Positions 1-9,255 of a stretch of DNA of 64,000 bases are shown in pieces. Made by a program: the position numbers and the translations under genes. Under the pieces are notes generated by a model. It saw nothing but the letters and a program-made list of their open reading frames with translations. It was not told the origin of the DNA and ran no database searches. The number at the start of each line of letters is the position of its first letter. Position 1 is the first letter of the stretch. The stretch is from positions 62,001 to 126,000 of the forward strand of contig NC_012992.1 in NCBI RefSeq assembly GCF_000026365.1. The letters run 5' to 3'. The stretch comes from Zygosaccharomyces rouxii (taxonomy: Eukaryota; Ascomycota; Saccharomycetes; Saccharomycetales; Saccharomycetaceae).

Positions 1-1636
1 CTTTTAAACCCACCAATTCATCTGTCATTGTCCTTATTTTATTATTCAACTGATGTCTTTGTTCTTGATAAGCTTCGGTCTTTTGAGCTATCTTCTCCAG
101 AGCTTCATCTAATTTGGAATTTTCCCTTCTTAATTGATCATTCTCCTCCAACAAATCTTGCTTTTCCAGTTGGAAGGTTTCTATGCTCTCCTCCAAACTG
201 TTAACAAATTCTTCCCAAGTCTTTTCCTTTTGGTTTGTCAGATCCTCTAGGGTTTTTAGATCTAGCCTCGATCGTTGTTCCCTTTTGACTAATTGATCTT
301 GATCTTGTAATTGTAATCGTAGCTGCCCTAACTCCTGGTTCTTTTCAGCTATGGAAGATTTTAAAGTTTGTACCAAATGGTTTAAACCATCGACATGCTC
401 TTGATAAGATTTGGATAGATCTACACTTGCACGTCTTCCCAAATCACTAATGTCCGAAAGAAACGAGGCACGCCTTCTAGAATCTTTTGAATTTAATTGA
501 TCCTTATTTCGAGATTCTTCCTCTATAGATTTTAAGATTTCGGTCTGTTGAGCCAATTTGCCAGCAAGAGTTTTCTCTAATTGGGCAGACTTATCCAATT
601 TTGCCTGTATACTTTTGACGAAATTATCATATTGTTCATGAATTCCTTCAATTGCTATTTCAAATTGGGTGTCCATGACAGATTCATTTCCAGAATCATT
701 CTTAGCTAATGGCTCTCCTTCTGCTTCCAATTCCGTACTATTGGCTATGGCGGCTATGTTATCTTTTTCCGATTTCCTCTTTTCGTGCAGGTCCCTAAGA
801 ATTTTACCCAATGTTACAGATAGAGCATTCATCTTTGCCATCGCGAATTCAGGTGAAGTGTTTTTAGCATCTTGCAAATTTTTGGTCTCTTCTGGTGATA
901 GTTCTAAATTCTCCATGAGTAGATTTAGCAATTCATCAATGCAAGTTGTAATTTGTTCGTTGAGCCCAATGTATTCATTAGCGTATTCTAAAGTTTCAGC
1001 ATGTTCCTCCTTTGTCTGTTTCCAACGGCTTTCCATCTCTGTCAATTGATCTCTCAATTCTCGTATTGTTTCCGTCTTTACATCTGAACCTATTTCCAAA
1101 CCATGCATTTGGGTTTTCAATTCTTCTACATCATCATTTTGGGCAATAGTAGAGATTAGTTTTTGGTAAAATCCATCGTTATCACCTCCAGTACTATTTT
1201 CCACGTCATCTCCAATGTAGTTAAATTGTTTGATTAGTTCTAAAAGCGCCCTTACCTTTAATTTATAGATCGTCAATTGCCTCTGCAAATTGTCTACTTC
1301 ATTCGAGGCGGATGAAGATGCCACAGTATATGCACCATCAATGGAGAAAAGTGAATTTCTCGTAGCAGGTCTTGAATTTATGGGCGATACTACATCAAGT
1401 GACGTATTGTGCTTCTTATCTGCAACTGGTCTATCATTAGCTCTCCATGGTGTCATAGAATCTTTTAACTGCGGTAATGTAAATCCTGAGGTCTCATCAT
1501 TATCGTAATTATCCTCGACATCCGAGGAATCTTTCTGTAGCCTTATTCGAGCGTCAGGGTTAGAGTGATGTGTCATATCATTACTATTAGACCTTGAGTT
1601 GGTCGTTGATCGAGTTTGAATCTCTACCGAATCCAT
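1..1636 (-). CDS. SPC72: Spindle pole body gamma-tubulin receptor Spc72, N-terminal 545 residues (cut by window edge)
   Basis: The minus-strand frame opens at an ATG (1636-1634) and stays open to base 1. Spc72 anchors the gamma-tubulin small complex to the cytoplasmic outer plaque of the spindle pole body and so nucleates astral microtubules. The N-terminal ~110 residues are polar and Ser/Asn-rich and include KDSMTPWR around residues 58-65. Residues ~113-140 form a basic amphipathic helix (LQRQLTIYKLKVRALLELIK) that is a candidate CM1-like gamma-tubulin binding segment. From about residue 150 on it is Glu/Lys/Gln-rich coiled coil. The gene name rests on the coiled-coil layout plus position: BOL3, BOL1 and GCV3 follow in the order and orientation of S. 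cerevisiae YAL047C-YAL044C. The C-terminus lies outside the window. It faces away from PRT1 across a ~340 bp shared promoter. Confidence 0.8.
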   Translation of the reverse strand, partial: MDSVEIQTRSTTNSRSNSNDMTHHSNPDARIRLQKDSSDVEDNYDNDETSGFTLPQLKDSMTPWRANDRPVADKKHNTSLDVVSPINSRPATRNSLFSIDGAYTVASSSASNEVDNLQRQLTIYKLKVRALLELIKQFNYIGDDVENSTGGDNDGFYQKLISTIAQNDDVEELKTQMHGLEIGSDVKTETIRELRDQLTEMESRWKQTKEEHAETLEYANEYIGLNEQITTCIDELLNLLMENLELSPEETKNLQDAKNTSPEFAMAKMNALSVTLGKILRDLHEKRKSEKDNIAAIANSTELEAEGEPLAKNDSGNESVMDTQFEIAIEGIHEQYDNFVKSIQAKLDKSAQLEKTLAGKLAQQTEILKSIEEESRNKDQLNSKDSRRRASFLSDISDLGRRASVDLSKSYQEHVDGLNHLVQTLKSSIAEKNQELGQLRLQLQDQDQLVKREQRSRLDLKTLEDLTNQKEKTWEEFVNSLEESIETFQLEKQDLLEENDQLRRENSKLDEALEKIAQKTEAYQEQRHQLNNKIRTMTDELVGLK

Positions 1637-1977
1637 TAAATTATCAATTTTATTTTACAACCATAGATGCGCAGTTCGGCTAGAAACCACTAAAGGGGAA
1701 CCTCTGCCAGCAGAAAAGAATATAAAGCGTCTAAAAGTTTTAGATCAATGACCCTTAGATGATTACAAGGCTTCTAAACGCCCTTTTAGCTGATATTTGT
1801 ATCCATCTCCAAGATCTTCTTGGATATGTTTTCACTACATACGTTCATAGTGATACAATCCGTTGGTGGAAAAAATTTCACCAACCTTAACTATGGTACC
1901 TGTTCTTCAACACTGTACTCAACTTGGAACAGGTACTAGCAAGTAATTGAAACTAGTAAGGAATAGTCGATTACAAG
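1637..1977. other. Divergent intergenic region SPC72 / PRT1
   Basis: These 341 bases separate two head-to-head genes and must hold both promoters. An A-run followed by TTTC (GGAAAAAATTTCA, ~1868-1880) loosely resembles an RRPE element, but it is not a clean match. I see no tRNA or other gene here. Confidence 0.5.
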
Positions 1978-4176
1978 ATGGCTACCAGCGCTGAAGAAAT
2001 TAGAATTGAAGACATTCCCGTTGATGATGTGGATTTTTCCGATTTAGAGGAGAAGTACAAGGTTAAAGATGACTTTAACTTTGATCAATACGTCGTTGTT
2101 ACTGGTGCTCCCGTGATCCCAGAATCGAAGGCACCTGTCTTGAAGAAGGCATTGAATGGTTTGTTTTCTAAAGCCGGTAAAGTTGTTGAAATAGAATTTC
2201 CAATTGATGAATCCACAAAGAAGACTAAAGGTTTCCTCTTTGTTGAATGTGCATCTCCTGCTGATGGTAATAAGATTATCAAGGCATTCCATGGTAAGAG
2301 ATTGGATCTAAAACACCGTCTTTTCATCTATACCATGAAGGATGTGGAAAAATACAATTCTGAAAACTTTAACACTGAATTTGAAGAACCAGAAATTCCT
2401 AACATGGTCCCATCTGGAGATTTGAAATGGTGGTTACAAGATCAAGAAGGTAGAGATCAATTTGTGTTGCAAAGTGATGATTTGACTACCGTGTTCTGGA
2501 ATTCCGCTGTTTCCAAGACTGATGCTGTTGTAGAATCAAGAAATAACTGGTCAAGCAATTACGTTAGATGGTCTCCAAAGGGTACTTACCTTTTCTCATA
2601 CCATGATCAAGGTGCTGTTGCTTGGGGTGGTCCAAACTTTGACCGTTTAATGAGATTTTACCATCCTCAAGTGAGAATTTCTTCTGTATCACCAAACGAG
2701 AAATACTTGGTTACTTTCTCTGCTGACCCAATTAAGGCTGATGAAGACATTAAAGAGTGTCCATTTACCAAGAAGAGCGATGGTCATCAAATTGCAATTT
2801 GGGAAATCAGCTCAGGTTTATTAATGACCACTTTCCCTGTGGTCAAGAGTCCTTTCTTGCACTGGCCTTTGGTCAAATGGTCATTCAATGACAAGTACTG
2901 TGCACGTATGGTAGGTGATACTTTGGTTGTCCACGATTGTGACAATGGATTCGCTCCAATGGAAAACAAATCTTTGAAGGTCCCAGGTATTAGAGACTTC
3001 CAATTTGCCCCCACCGGTGTGGAACTTCAACCTTTCAGAGCAAATGATGAACCATCTGTTCTTTTGGCTTACTGGACTCCAGAGACTAACAACATGTCTT
3101 GTAAAGGTACCGTGGTGGAAGTTCCACGTGGTAGAGTTTTGAAGACTGTGAACTTGGTTCAAGTTTCCAACGTTACCATCCACTGGCAAAATAAATCTGA
3201 ATTTTTGTGCTTCAACGTTGAACGTCACACCAAGTCTGGTAAGACTCTGTTCAGCAACTTGGAAATCTGTAAGATTGCTGAAAAGGATATTCCTGGTGAA
3301 AAAATTGAAATAAAAGACTGTGTTACCCAATTTGCTTGGGAACCTAATGGAAACAGATTTGTTACCATTGCAGTTAGAGATACTGGTGATGATAACCCTG
3401 CAATTCCAAAACATGTGGTTGACTTCTGGGCTCCTGAATCCAAGGAGAAATCAAAGGTTAAGAATGGTGAAATTAAGCGTTGGGTTCTTGTCAAGAGTAT
3501 TGCCAACAAGTTTTCCAATACCATTTCATGGTCGCCTGCCGGTAGATTTGTTGTGGTTGCCACTTTGGTTAAGCCTAACGTGAGAAAGTCCGACTTCGAT
3601 TTCTACGATATGGATTACTCTGGTGAAAAGATCATCAACGATGCTAAGGATGCTTCTGCAGCCTTGAAAGATGTTGCACACCCAACTTTCCTATCTGCTA
3701 CCGATATGGTTTGGGATCCATCTGGTCGTTTCTTGGCCCTTTGGTCAAGTTCTTTGAAACACAAGATGGAAAACGGTTTCAAGATTTTCAACATTGCAGG
3801 TAACTTGATTCGTGAAGAAGTAATTGCAAACTTCAAGAATTTCTCATGGAGACCAAGACCAGAACATTTGTTGACCAATGCTGAGAAGAAGAAGGTCAGA
3901 AAGAATTTGAGAGAATGGTCAGCCCAATTCGAAGAACAAGATGCCATGGAAGCTGACAGCGCTATGAGAGATCTAATTTTGAGCCAACGTGAATCATTGA
4001 AGAACTGGCACGAATACAGACAAGCCACTTCTTCTCTATTAAAGAAGGAGTTCGGTTACGAAGCATTTGACGTTTTACCTGAAGCTTTAGATTCTAATGA
4101 CTACACCGTTATAGAGGAAGTTCGTGAAGAGATTTTGGAAGAGAAAGAGGAGAAAGTCGATCAAGTAGAAAATTGA
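1978..4176 (+). CDS. PRT1: Translation initiation factor eIF3 subunit b (Prt1)
   Basis: Prt1 is the scaffold subunit of eIF3, which assembles the 43S pre-initiation complex on the 40S ribosome in the cytoplasm. The 732-residue protein has an acidic start ([15 protein letters not shown]), then an RRM at about residues 37-120 with RNP-like cores QYVVVTGAP and KGFLFVEC. A long WD-type beta-propeller follows (~170-620; [29 protein letters not shown]). A charged C-terminal helix, [22 protein letters not shown] in the family, binds eIF3g/i. Length is close to the ~730-763 residues usual for yeasts. The ATG at 1978 gives the conserved acidic N-terminus directly. It sits between SPC72 and BOL3 and ends 83 bp from the convergent BOL3 stop. 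Confidence 0.97.
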   Translation: MATSAEEIRIEDIPVDDVDFSDLEEKYKVKDDFNFDQYVVVTGAPVIPESKAPVLKKALNGLFSKAGKVVEIEFPIDESTKKTKGFLFVECASPADGNKIIKAFHGKRLDLKHRLFIYTMKDVEKYNSENFNTEFEEPEIPNMVPSGDLKWWLQDQEGRDQFVLQSDDLTTVFWNSAVSKTDAVVESRNNWSSNYVRWSPKGTYLFSYHDQGAVAWGGPNFDRLMRFYHPQVRISSVSPNEKYLVTFSADPIKADEDIKECPFTKKSDGHQIAIWEISSGLLMTTFPVVKSPFLHWPLVKWSFNDKYCARMVGDTLVVHDCDNGFAPMENKSLKVPGIRDFQFAPTGVELQPFRANDEPSVLLAYWTPETNNMSCKGTVVEVPRGRVLKTVNLVQVSNVTIHWQNKSEFLCFNVERHTKSGKTLFSNLEICKIAEKDIPGEKIEIKDCVTQFAWEPNGNRFVTIAVRDTGDDNPAIPKHVVDFWAPESKEKSKVKNGEIKRWVLVKSIANKFSNTISWSPAGRFVVVATLVKPNVRKSDFDFYDMDYSGEKIINDAKDASAALKDVAHPTFLSATDMVWDPSGRFLALWSSSLKHKMENGFKIFNIAGNLIREEVIANFKNFSWRPRPEHLLTNAEKKKVRKNLREWSAQFEEQDAMEADSAMRDLILSQRESLKNWHEYRQATSSLLKKEFGYEAFDVLPEALDSNDYTVIEEVREEILEEKEEKVDQVEN

Positions 4177-4259
4177 ATCTGATGAAGAATATATTATACC
4201 GACGTATAAAATATTGTATAGTAGAAAAATAAATAATTTTAAAAGTCCCTTTCCGTCTT

Positions 4260-4559
4260 CTATTGGGCTTTAGTTCGTAACTGTAATCCATGCCAGCTTT
4301 TGATATGGTCCTTTAGGAGTTCATTAACGATTTTATGTTGCTTAACCATGGGCAGTCCTTGGAACTTATCACTTATGACACTAATGGCAAACATTGAGCC
4401 ACAACCGCCTGATACGTCAACCACTTGTAGTGATTTTGGTTCGAGTGCCTTCGCGAGTTTATCATAAACCAGTTTTTCCTCTGGCGTCTGTGAATACAGA
4501 CGTGAAGCCCATGAAGGTTGAATACGACTTATGCTACGCTGTAGAGATCTTACAAACAT
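4260..4559 (-). CDS. BOL3: Mitochondrial BolA-like Fe-S assembly factor Bol3 (Aim1)
   Basis: Bol3 acts late in mitochondrial [4Fe-4S] cluster delivery, for example to lipoate synthase and succinate dehydrogenase. The frame is open further upstream but has no ATG there; the first ATG is at 4559, giving 99 residues. The N-terminus (MFVRSLQRSISRIQPSWASR) is basic, hydroxylated and lacks acids, as expected for a mitochondrial presequence. The BolA fold follows (~25-95) with the conserved GGCGSMFAISVISDKFQG region, including the cluster-coordinating Cys, and the C-terminal IKSWHGLQLRT with the invariant His. It is divergent from BOL1, with about 150 bp between the two starts. Confidence 0.9.
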   Translation of the reverse strand: MFVRSLQRSISRIQPSWASRLYSQTPEEKLVYDKLAKALEPKSLQVVDVSGGCGSMFAISVISDKFQGLPMVKQHKIVNELLKDHIKSWHGLQLRTKAQ

Positions 4560-4710
4560 TCGTCCTGAGAAGGATTTTAATAGGTCTTTACTGATGCTAT
4601 ACTGTACCCACTCTTGTACTGGTAGTAGTCTTAGTATTATAGAAATGTTAAATTTCGAATCAATGAGCCCGAGAAGTTTGAAAAATTTCAAGATCTTGTA
4701 TTATGATGAG

Positions 4711-5094
4711 ATGAAATGTAGAAGAGCAATGTTTAAATATTGGGCTCGTACTATGAGTTCAATGGCATCAAATCGTAGTATAGATGGACCTATGGCCAAG
4801 GCCATAAAGGCCAAAATGCAAATATCTTTCCCCAGAATGACCCATTTTGCCATGTTTAACGATTCATATAAGCATGCAGGACATCATGGAATTGCAGAAG
4901 TCGATAAAACTGGTGAAACACATTTCAGATTAGAAATTGTAAGCGATGAGTTTTCCGGTGTGCCATTACCGCAAAGGCATAGGATGGTCTACCAATTGCT
5001 CCAAGAAGAGATGTCAGCTGCTGGCGGCGGCGTACATGCTCTACAGTTAACCACCAGAACCGTTGGTGAGCAGAAAAAGCGTGAAAAGAACTAA
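4711..5094 (+). CDS. BOL1: Mitochondrial BolA-like protein Bol1
   Basis: This is the second BolA-family protein, which works with monothiol glutaredoxin Grx5 in mitochondrial Fe-S biogenesis. The BolA core is clear: HFAMFNDSYKHAGHHG with the conserved His pair, then THFRLEIVSDEFSGVPLPQRHRMV and the C-terminal GGVHALQLTT. The start is uncertain. ATGs at 4711, 4729 and 4753 would give 127, 121 or 113 residues. The segment between them (CRRAMFKYWARTMSSMA) is basic and amphipathic, so 4711 or 4729 would supply a mitochondrial presequence. An ATG at 4531 is also in frame, but it would overlap the start of BOL3 and is unlikely. Position matches S. cerevisiae YAL044W-A. Confidence 0.88.
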   Translation: MKCRRAMFKYWARTMSSMASNRSIDGPMAKAIKAKMQISFPRMTHFAMFNDSYKHAGHHGIAEVDKTGETHFRLEIVSDEFSGVPLPQRHRMVYQLLQEEMSAAGGGVHALQLTTRTVGEQKKREKN

Positions 5095-5130
5095 ATTTAA
5101 AATCTATATACCATTTTAATTTGTACCTAA

Positions 5131-5634
5131 CTATTCATCTTCTTTCAAAGAACGTTCGTATTGTTCTAAAGTCAGTAGACCTTCTTGTGTCTCAAGGGAA
5201 TCAGGTTCAGCAATTTTAATACGAGCGATCCAGCCTTCACCGAGAGGGTCAGAGTTGATCAATTGTGGTTGGGACTCCAATTTGTCATTAGCTTCGATGA
5301 TTTCACCTGCAACAGGTTGGTAAACTTCGGATGCGGATTTAACAGATTCTACTGAACCATAAGCTTCACCGGCTTCCAATTGAGTCTCCTTTTCAGGTAA
5401 TTCCACATAGGTTGCATCACCTAGGGCATCGGAGGCATATTTAGTGATACCTAAGAATGCGGTACCATCAGCGTGTGCAGCTAGCCATTCGTGTTGGGTT
5501 GTGTATTTAACAGCAGATGGACCGGATGGAGAATATGTGAATGGAAGAGCAGCCTTTGACAATGCGTTAGATGATTGAGCTCTTACAGAAATACGTAGAG
5601 GATTAATAGTACGCAGTAGGGTTCTTGAGAACAT
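5131..5634 (-). CDS. GCV3: Glycine cleavage system H protein, mitochondrial
   Basis: The H protein carries the aminomethyl group on a lipoyl arm between the P, T and L proteins of mitochondrial glycine decarboxylase. The protein has 167 residues. Residues 1-~25 (MFSRTLLRTINPLRISVRAQ) are a basic presequence, and the lipoyl-like beta barrel spans ~40-165. The lipoylation motif is GSVESVKSASEVY with the acceptor Lys99, and the family signature EWL/TAFLGITKYA precedes it. Length fits the family. Its stop lies 36 bp from the convergent BOL1 stop. It ends the block matching S. cerevisiae YAL047C-YAL044C; the next genes belong to another chromosomal block. Confidence 0.96.
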   Translation of the reverse strand: MFSRTLLRTINPLRISVRAQSSNALSKAALPFTYSPSGPSAVKYTTQHEWLAAHADGTAFLGITKYASDALGDATYVELPEKETQLEAGEAYGSVESVKSASEVYQPVAGEIIEANDKLESQPQLINSDPLGEGWIARIKIAEPDSLETQEGLLTLEQYERSLKEDE

Positions 5635-5880
5635 ATTGAATGATTGTACTGGGTTGTTCTAATGGTGGTCGATGAGTATGTGGTTGAGATGAGATTCTTT
5701 GAATTTTGATGGTTTTAAAGGGCTGCTGGTGTATTTTTTGACTTCTAAAAAGGAGTCAGTTCGGGTGATCCACAAGTTGCCGCTTATGCAAAAAGGAGTC
5801 GTAATGTTTGATCCAAATATCTGGAAAGAGACTCTGTTGGAGGGAAACCAGGCTTTTTATTTTCAAGCGAAAAAAAAATA

Positions 5881-5966
5881 TCTCCCGGGGGTGATTCGAA
5901 CACCCGATATCCAGATAACTTTTCACATTACAGTCTGGCGCCTTAAACCAACTTGGCCACCGAGAG
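5881..5966 (-). tRNA. tRNA-Tyr(GTA) with an 11-nt intron
   Basis: The reverse strand folds as a class I tRNA. The acceptor CTCTCGG pairs with CCGGGAG, with discriminator A at 5881. The D arm is typical, the T arm is GGGTG-TTCGAAT-CACCC, and the anticodon GTA lies at 5931-5929. The anticodon stem CCAGA/TCTGG pairs only if the 11 bases at 5927-5917 are removed one base 3' of the anticodon, the canonical tRNA intron position. Yeast tRNA-Tyr genes characteristically carry such an intron. A T9 run on the minus strand (5878-5870) is the Pol III terminator. Confidence 0.96.
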
Positions 5967-6968
5967 GTATTCAACTGTTGGAGGAACATTCGTAATCATG
6001 GCACTACATACACCAAGTTTTGCATGTAATTGTAATGAACCACGGTCCAGTTACTTATATGAATAGGATATGATTTTAAACTAGATCACTAATACCTTTA
6101 TTATCTATCTCCCCCCGACTCTTCCGTTACGCTACATCTGAGATCTTGCTTGAATCCAAGACCCCTTTATATATAATTATTATCACAAGTGACACAAACC
6201 CCATTAATTATTATGTTGAGGTGACATGTCATATAATTTCATGACAGTAATTGCTCGTTTGTATGGTATGTGACCGAAGACTAGCCTGTAAACCAGCCAA
6301 GACGTTAATAGGGTTTGTATCCTCCAAGCTGAGAATGTATAAAGAGGTCTAAGACAGTTGAAAAAGAAGATACTGTTTACAGGGGACCCAAACAATGTCT
6401 TCTCCCATTTGAGACTCTCATTCAAGACTGATGAGAACAGACGAAATGAGGACAAACTAGAGATACTAGCAAAGGCCGAACTCGCAAGAGGATAACCGGC
6501 CTGAAAATGTGAGATTCGCTTCAGCAGATTGTCAGGAGGGAAAGGCGGATACAACTAAGTGGAAGGAATCATGCAATCAGGTATTGTTGACCCGGTCTTC
6601 ACTCTTGTGCTCATGTACATAGAAGCAACGTAACGGTATTATTTCTTTTCAGCAAGCCGCCGGAACTGCCAATGTATATTTGTGCGCCGGTATGGTACTA
6701 TGATGCTCGAGCGAAAGCTCTGTAAGCACCAGTATAGCGACAAAACATAAAAAAAAGCAAACAAGAGTGCCGGGCGATACTTAAGAGAACCTGAGAAATA
6801 GGTTAGGGTAGCGAAACCTGTCTATGCAAGAATACAAAACCACATAAACACCATGTATAAACACTCCAGTTTCCACACCCAGCACTTGATCCGCTAGTCA
6901 AGTGATTATCTACTTTTTCAAAGCGGAGTGTGGTCGGCGTGTCTGAACAACTTTTTCAGATTAAGTGA
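5967..6968. other. Intergenic region between tRNA-Tyr and tRNA-Lys
   Basis: About 1 kb between two tRNA genes. The bases directly 5' of tRNA-Tyr begin TGTTGGA (5978), the usual first bases of a Ty-type long terminal repeat, but I find no matching CCAACA end or primer-binding site. A 116-codon minus-strand frame (6204-6554) has no recognisable features. Nothing here can be called a gene with confidence; an eroded retroelement remnant is possible. Confidence 0.4.
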
Positions 6969-7041
6969 GCCTTGCTGGCGCAATCGGTAGCGCGTGTGAC
7001 TCTTAATCACAAGGTTAGGGGTTCGAGCCCCCTGCAGGGCT
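6969..7041 (+). tRNA. tRNA-Lys(CTT)
   Basis: This is a 73-nt cloverleaf. The acceptor GCCTTGC pairs with GCAGGGC, with discriminator T at 7041. The A box is TGGCGCAATCGGTAGCGC, the anticodon loop CTCTTAA carries CTT, and the T arm is GGGGTTCGAGCCCC with a clear B box. There is no intron. A T7 run at 7046-7052 terminates Pol III. The sequence is nearly that of the S. cerevisiae tRNA-Lys(CUU). Confidence 0.97.
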
Positions 7042-7080
7042 TTAATTTTTTTGCAAAATTATTAAAGCAGTACACAGCAC

Positions 7081-7088
7081 TGACGTCA
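7081..7088. promoter_or_regulatory. CRE/ATF palindrome TGACGTCA upstream of MBF1
   Basis: A perfect 8-bp palindrome, the consensus for ATF/CREB-type bZIP factors (Sko1, Aca1/Cst6 in yeast). It lies 243 bp before the MBF1 ATG and 40 bp after tRNA-Lys. Binding is inferred only from the match. Confidence 0.4.
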
Positions 7089-7152
7089 TTTTCTGTAGGC
7101 TTCAGCGGCTAATTTCCGTAAAAAGAAACGTCTATTATTCCATCCCCCAGAG

Positions 7153-7185
7153 CACGTGACCCTTTTCTCACAGAATGTTCCAGAA
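7153..7185 (+). promoter_or_regulatory. CACGTG (Cbf1/Pho4-type) box and heat-shock element in the MBF1 promoter
   Basis: CACGTG at 7153-7158, flanked as GTCACGTGC on the minus strand, matches the Cbf1 preference. Fifteen bases on, GAA-TG-TTC-CA-GAA (7173-7185) is a perfect three-unit head-to-tail heat-shock element (nGAAnnTTCnnGAA). Both lie 146-178 bp upstream of the MBF1 start, with a TATATAA at 7201-7207. Hsf1 control of MBF1 is a reasonable inference. Confidence 0.55.
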
Positions 7186-7330
7186 AAAAAAAGGTTCCAC
7201 TATATAAGGTAAAGGATCGTCTAAGGAAAGGGAAACCGTATACGTGCTCTTATTCTATCTGCAACAATACTACTACCACAGATACTATCAAGTGTCAATA
7301 CGCAGACACATTCATACAAAATACACAATA

Positions 7331-7786
7331 ATGTCTGATTGGGAATCAACTACTGTCATCGGTCGTAGAGCTCGTGCTGGAGGTTCTGGTCCAAGAGCTA
7401 ACGTAGCTCGTTCTCAAGGTCAAGTCAACGAAGCAAAAAGAAGCGGTCTAGTCCTTTCCGTTGACAAGAAATACGGTACTACAAATACTCGTGGTAACAG
7501 TGAAGGTCAAAGATTGACAAAGGTGGATAGAGAAACTGATATCGTCAAGCCAAAGAAACTAGACACCGAAGTTGGTAAAATCATTTCTCGTGCTCGTAAC
7601 GAAAAGAAGCTATCTCAAAAGGACTTAGCCACCAGAATTAACGAAAAACCAACTGTTGTTAACGATTACGAGGCTGCAAGAGCTATCCCTAACCAGCAAG
7701 TGCTGTCAAAGATCGAAAGAACCTTGGGTGTTAAGCTAAGGGGTAAGAACATTGGTGAACCATTGGGTGGACCAAAGAAGAAATGA
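7331..7786 (+). CDS. MBF1: Multiprotein bridging factor 1 (transcriptional coactivator, ribosome-collision factor)
   Basis: Mbf1 bridges the bZIP activator Gcn4 to TBP, and also binds collided ribosomes, where it prevents frameshifting. The 151 residues match the family length exactly. An N-terminal Mbf1 domain ([20 protein letters not shown]) with basic and Gly-rich segments is followed by a Cro/C1-type helix-turn-helix at ~84-138 ([20 protein letters not shown], then [12 protein letters not shown]). The frame is open 29 codons upstream, but the conserved MSDW start at 7331 is in good context (ACAATAATG). It precedes RNA1 in the same direction. Confidence 0.97.
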   Translation: MSDWESTTVIGRRARAGGSGPRANVARSQGQVNEAKRSGLVLSVDKKYGTTNTRGNSEGQRLTKVDRETDIVKPKKLDTEVGKIISRARNEKKLSQKDLATRINEKPTVVNDYEAARAIPNQQVLSKIERTLGVKLRGKNIGEPLGGPKKK

Positions 7787-7978
7787 ACGCATTTTTATAC
7801 CTGATTCTCTCTGTTTATCTTACTTTATTTCACTATAACTTTATACTTTGTATGTAATCGTAACGACTTCCTAACATCTGAAAATTTGATCAAACGTGAA
7901 ACTCACTTTAGGAATATCCAAGACTACTCACTCCGGTTCTGAAACTAGGAACGAAGGACAAAAGAAGGTTTACACATT

Positions 7979-9187
7979 ATGGCCACATTGCATTTTGAAC
8001 CAACCCACGAATCATCACAAGTCTTCTCATTGCAAGGCAAAGCTCTCAAGCTTACCACTAAGCAAGACATTCAACCACATCTCGACGCACTTGAAAAATT
8101 AGAAAAAGTGACAAAATTAGATTTATCGGGTAATACTATCGGTGAAGAGGCTTCCGTTGCATTGGCAGACTTTATCACTACTCATGATTCACTACGTCTT
8201 CATGTGCAGGAAGTTAATTTTGCAGATTTGTACACATCACGTCTCGTTGACGAAGTCGTTGCCTCCTTAACAGCGTTTTTGCCTGCACTTCTAAAATGCC
8301 ATCGTCTGGAAATTCTAAACCTATCTGATAACGCATTTGGATTGCGTACCATTGACCAATTGGAAAATTACATTGCAAATGCTGTTTATTTGAAACATTT
8401 GATCTTGAGCAATAACGGTTTAGGACCTCATGCCGGTGAAAGAGTTGGTAAAGCTCTCTTTATGTTGGCTCAAAATAAGCGTAAATTGAAATTAAACCCA
8501 CTAGAAACCTTTATTTGTGGTAGAAACAGATTAGAAAATGGATCATCGCTTTATTTGGCACTTGGTCTAAAGTCCCACGGCGATGGCTTGCAAAATGTTA
8601 GATTGTATCAGAATGGTATTAGGCCAAAGGGTGTTGCGACGATTCTACACTATGGGTTAAAGCATAATAAGAATCTAAAAGTTTTGGATTTACAAGATAA
8701 TACTTTTACGACAACTGCATCGTCTGTGTTATCAGAGGTCTTACCAATCTGGAAAGATTCATTGGTAGAATTGAATTTAAACGACTGTCTTTTGAAGCAA
8801 AACGGTGCTGATTTGGTTTTCAAAGTCTTTGCAGAAACAAAGTTTACCAAGTTAGAAGTTTTGAAGGCTGAATACAATGAAATGGTGCAAGAAACCTTAG
8901 AACAAGTTTTGTTACCAGCTGTGGAAAAAGAACAATTGCCAAAATTGAAAAAATTGGAACTTAACGGTAATTGGCTCGAGGAAAATTCGGAACCATTGGA
9001 TCAATTACAAGCAAGATTTCCAGACTTAGAATTAGACGATTTGGAAGAACCCGACAGTGAAGAAGAAGAAGAGGAAGAAGATGAAGCTGAACAACTAGAA
9101 GAAGTGGACTCGGGTGCCTTGGAGAATGAATTGCTAAACACTAGAGTTGATACACTAGCAGAAGAATTGTCTAAGACCCATATTTAG
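7979..9187 (+). CDS. RNA1: Ran GTPase-activating protein Rna1
   Basis: Rna1 stimulates GTP hydrolysis by the Ran homologue Gsp1 in the cytoplasm and so sets the direction of nuclear transport. The 402 residues form an N-terminal arc of leucine-rich repeats of the ribonuclease-inhibitor type (VTKLDLSGNTIGEEA, LEILNLSDNAFG, LKHLILSNNGLGPHAG, LKVLDLQDNTF, LVELNLNDCLL). They are followed by a strongly acidic tail (~353-375, DLEEPDSEEEEEEEDEAEQ) and a short C-terminus. Both parts are typical and the length is close to the yeast norm (~407). RNA1 and RNH1 neighbour each other in S. cerevisiae (YMR235C/YMR234W), with MBF1, MUM3 and TIM18 interleaved here. It converges on MUM3 with 68 bp between stops. 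Confidence 0.96.
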   Translation: MATLHFEPTHESSQVFSLQGKALKLTTKQDIQPHLDALEKLEKVTKLDLSGNTIGEEASVALADFITTHDSLRLHVQEVNFADLYTSRLVDEVVASLTAFLPALLKCHRLEILNLSDNAFGLRTIDQLENYIANAVYLKHLILSNNGLGPHAGERVGKALFMLAQNKRKLKLNPLETFICGRNRLENGSSLYLALGLKSHGDGLQNVRLYQNGIRPKGVATILHYGLKHNKNLKVLDLQDNTFTTTASSVLSEVLPIWKDSLVELNLNDCLLKQNGADLVFKVFAETKFTKLEVLKAEYNEMVQETLEQVLLPAVEKEQLPKLKKLELNGNWLEENSEPLDQLQARFPDLELDDLEEPDSEEEEEEEDEAEQLEEVDSGALENELLNTRVDTLAEELSKTHI

Positions 9188-9255
9188 ACATTTTCATTTT
9201 TTTCATTTTCTCGTTGTTTGTATTTTTTTTGTACTTTTAATTATCATAACTATTA

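Noticed and set aside
2881..3414. 177-codon minus-strand frame inside PRT1
   Set aside because: It lies wholly within a conserved gene, has no family features, and is the antisense shadow of strongly biased codons.
5699..5995. 98-codon plus-strand frame
   Set aside because: It reads across tRNA-Tyr in antisense and begins in the GCV3 promoter.
6204..6554. 116-codon minus-strand frame between the tRNA genes
   Set aside because: It has no conserved blocks or recognisable domain and lies in a rearrangement-prone gap. It is most likely chance, though a lineage-specific gene cannot be excluded.
7896..8102. 68-codon frame overlapping the RNA1 start
   Set aside because: It begins with GTG rather than ATG and overlaps the conserved RNA1 coding sequence in another frame.
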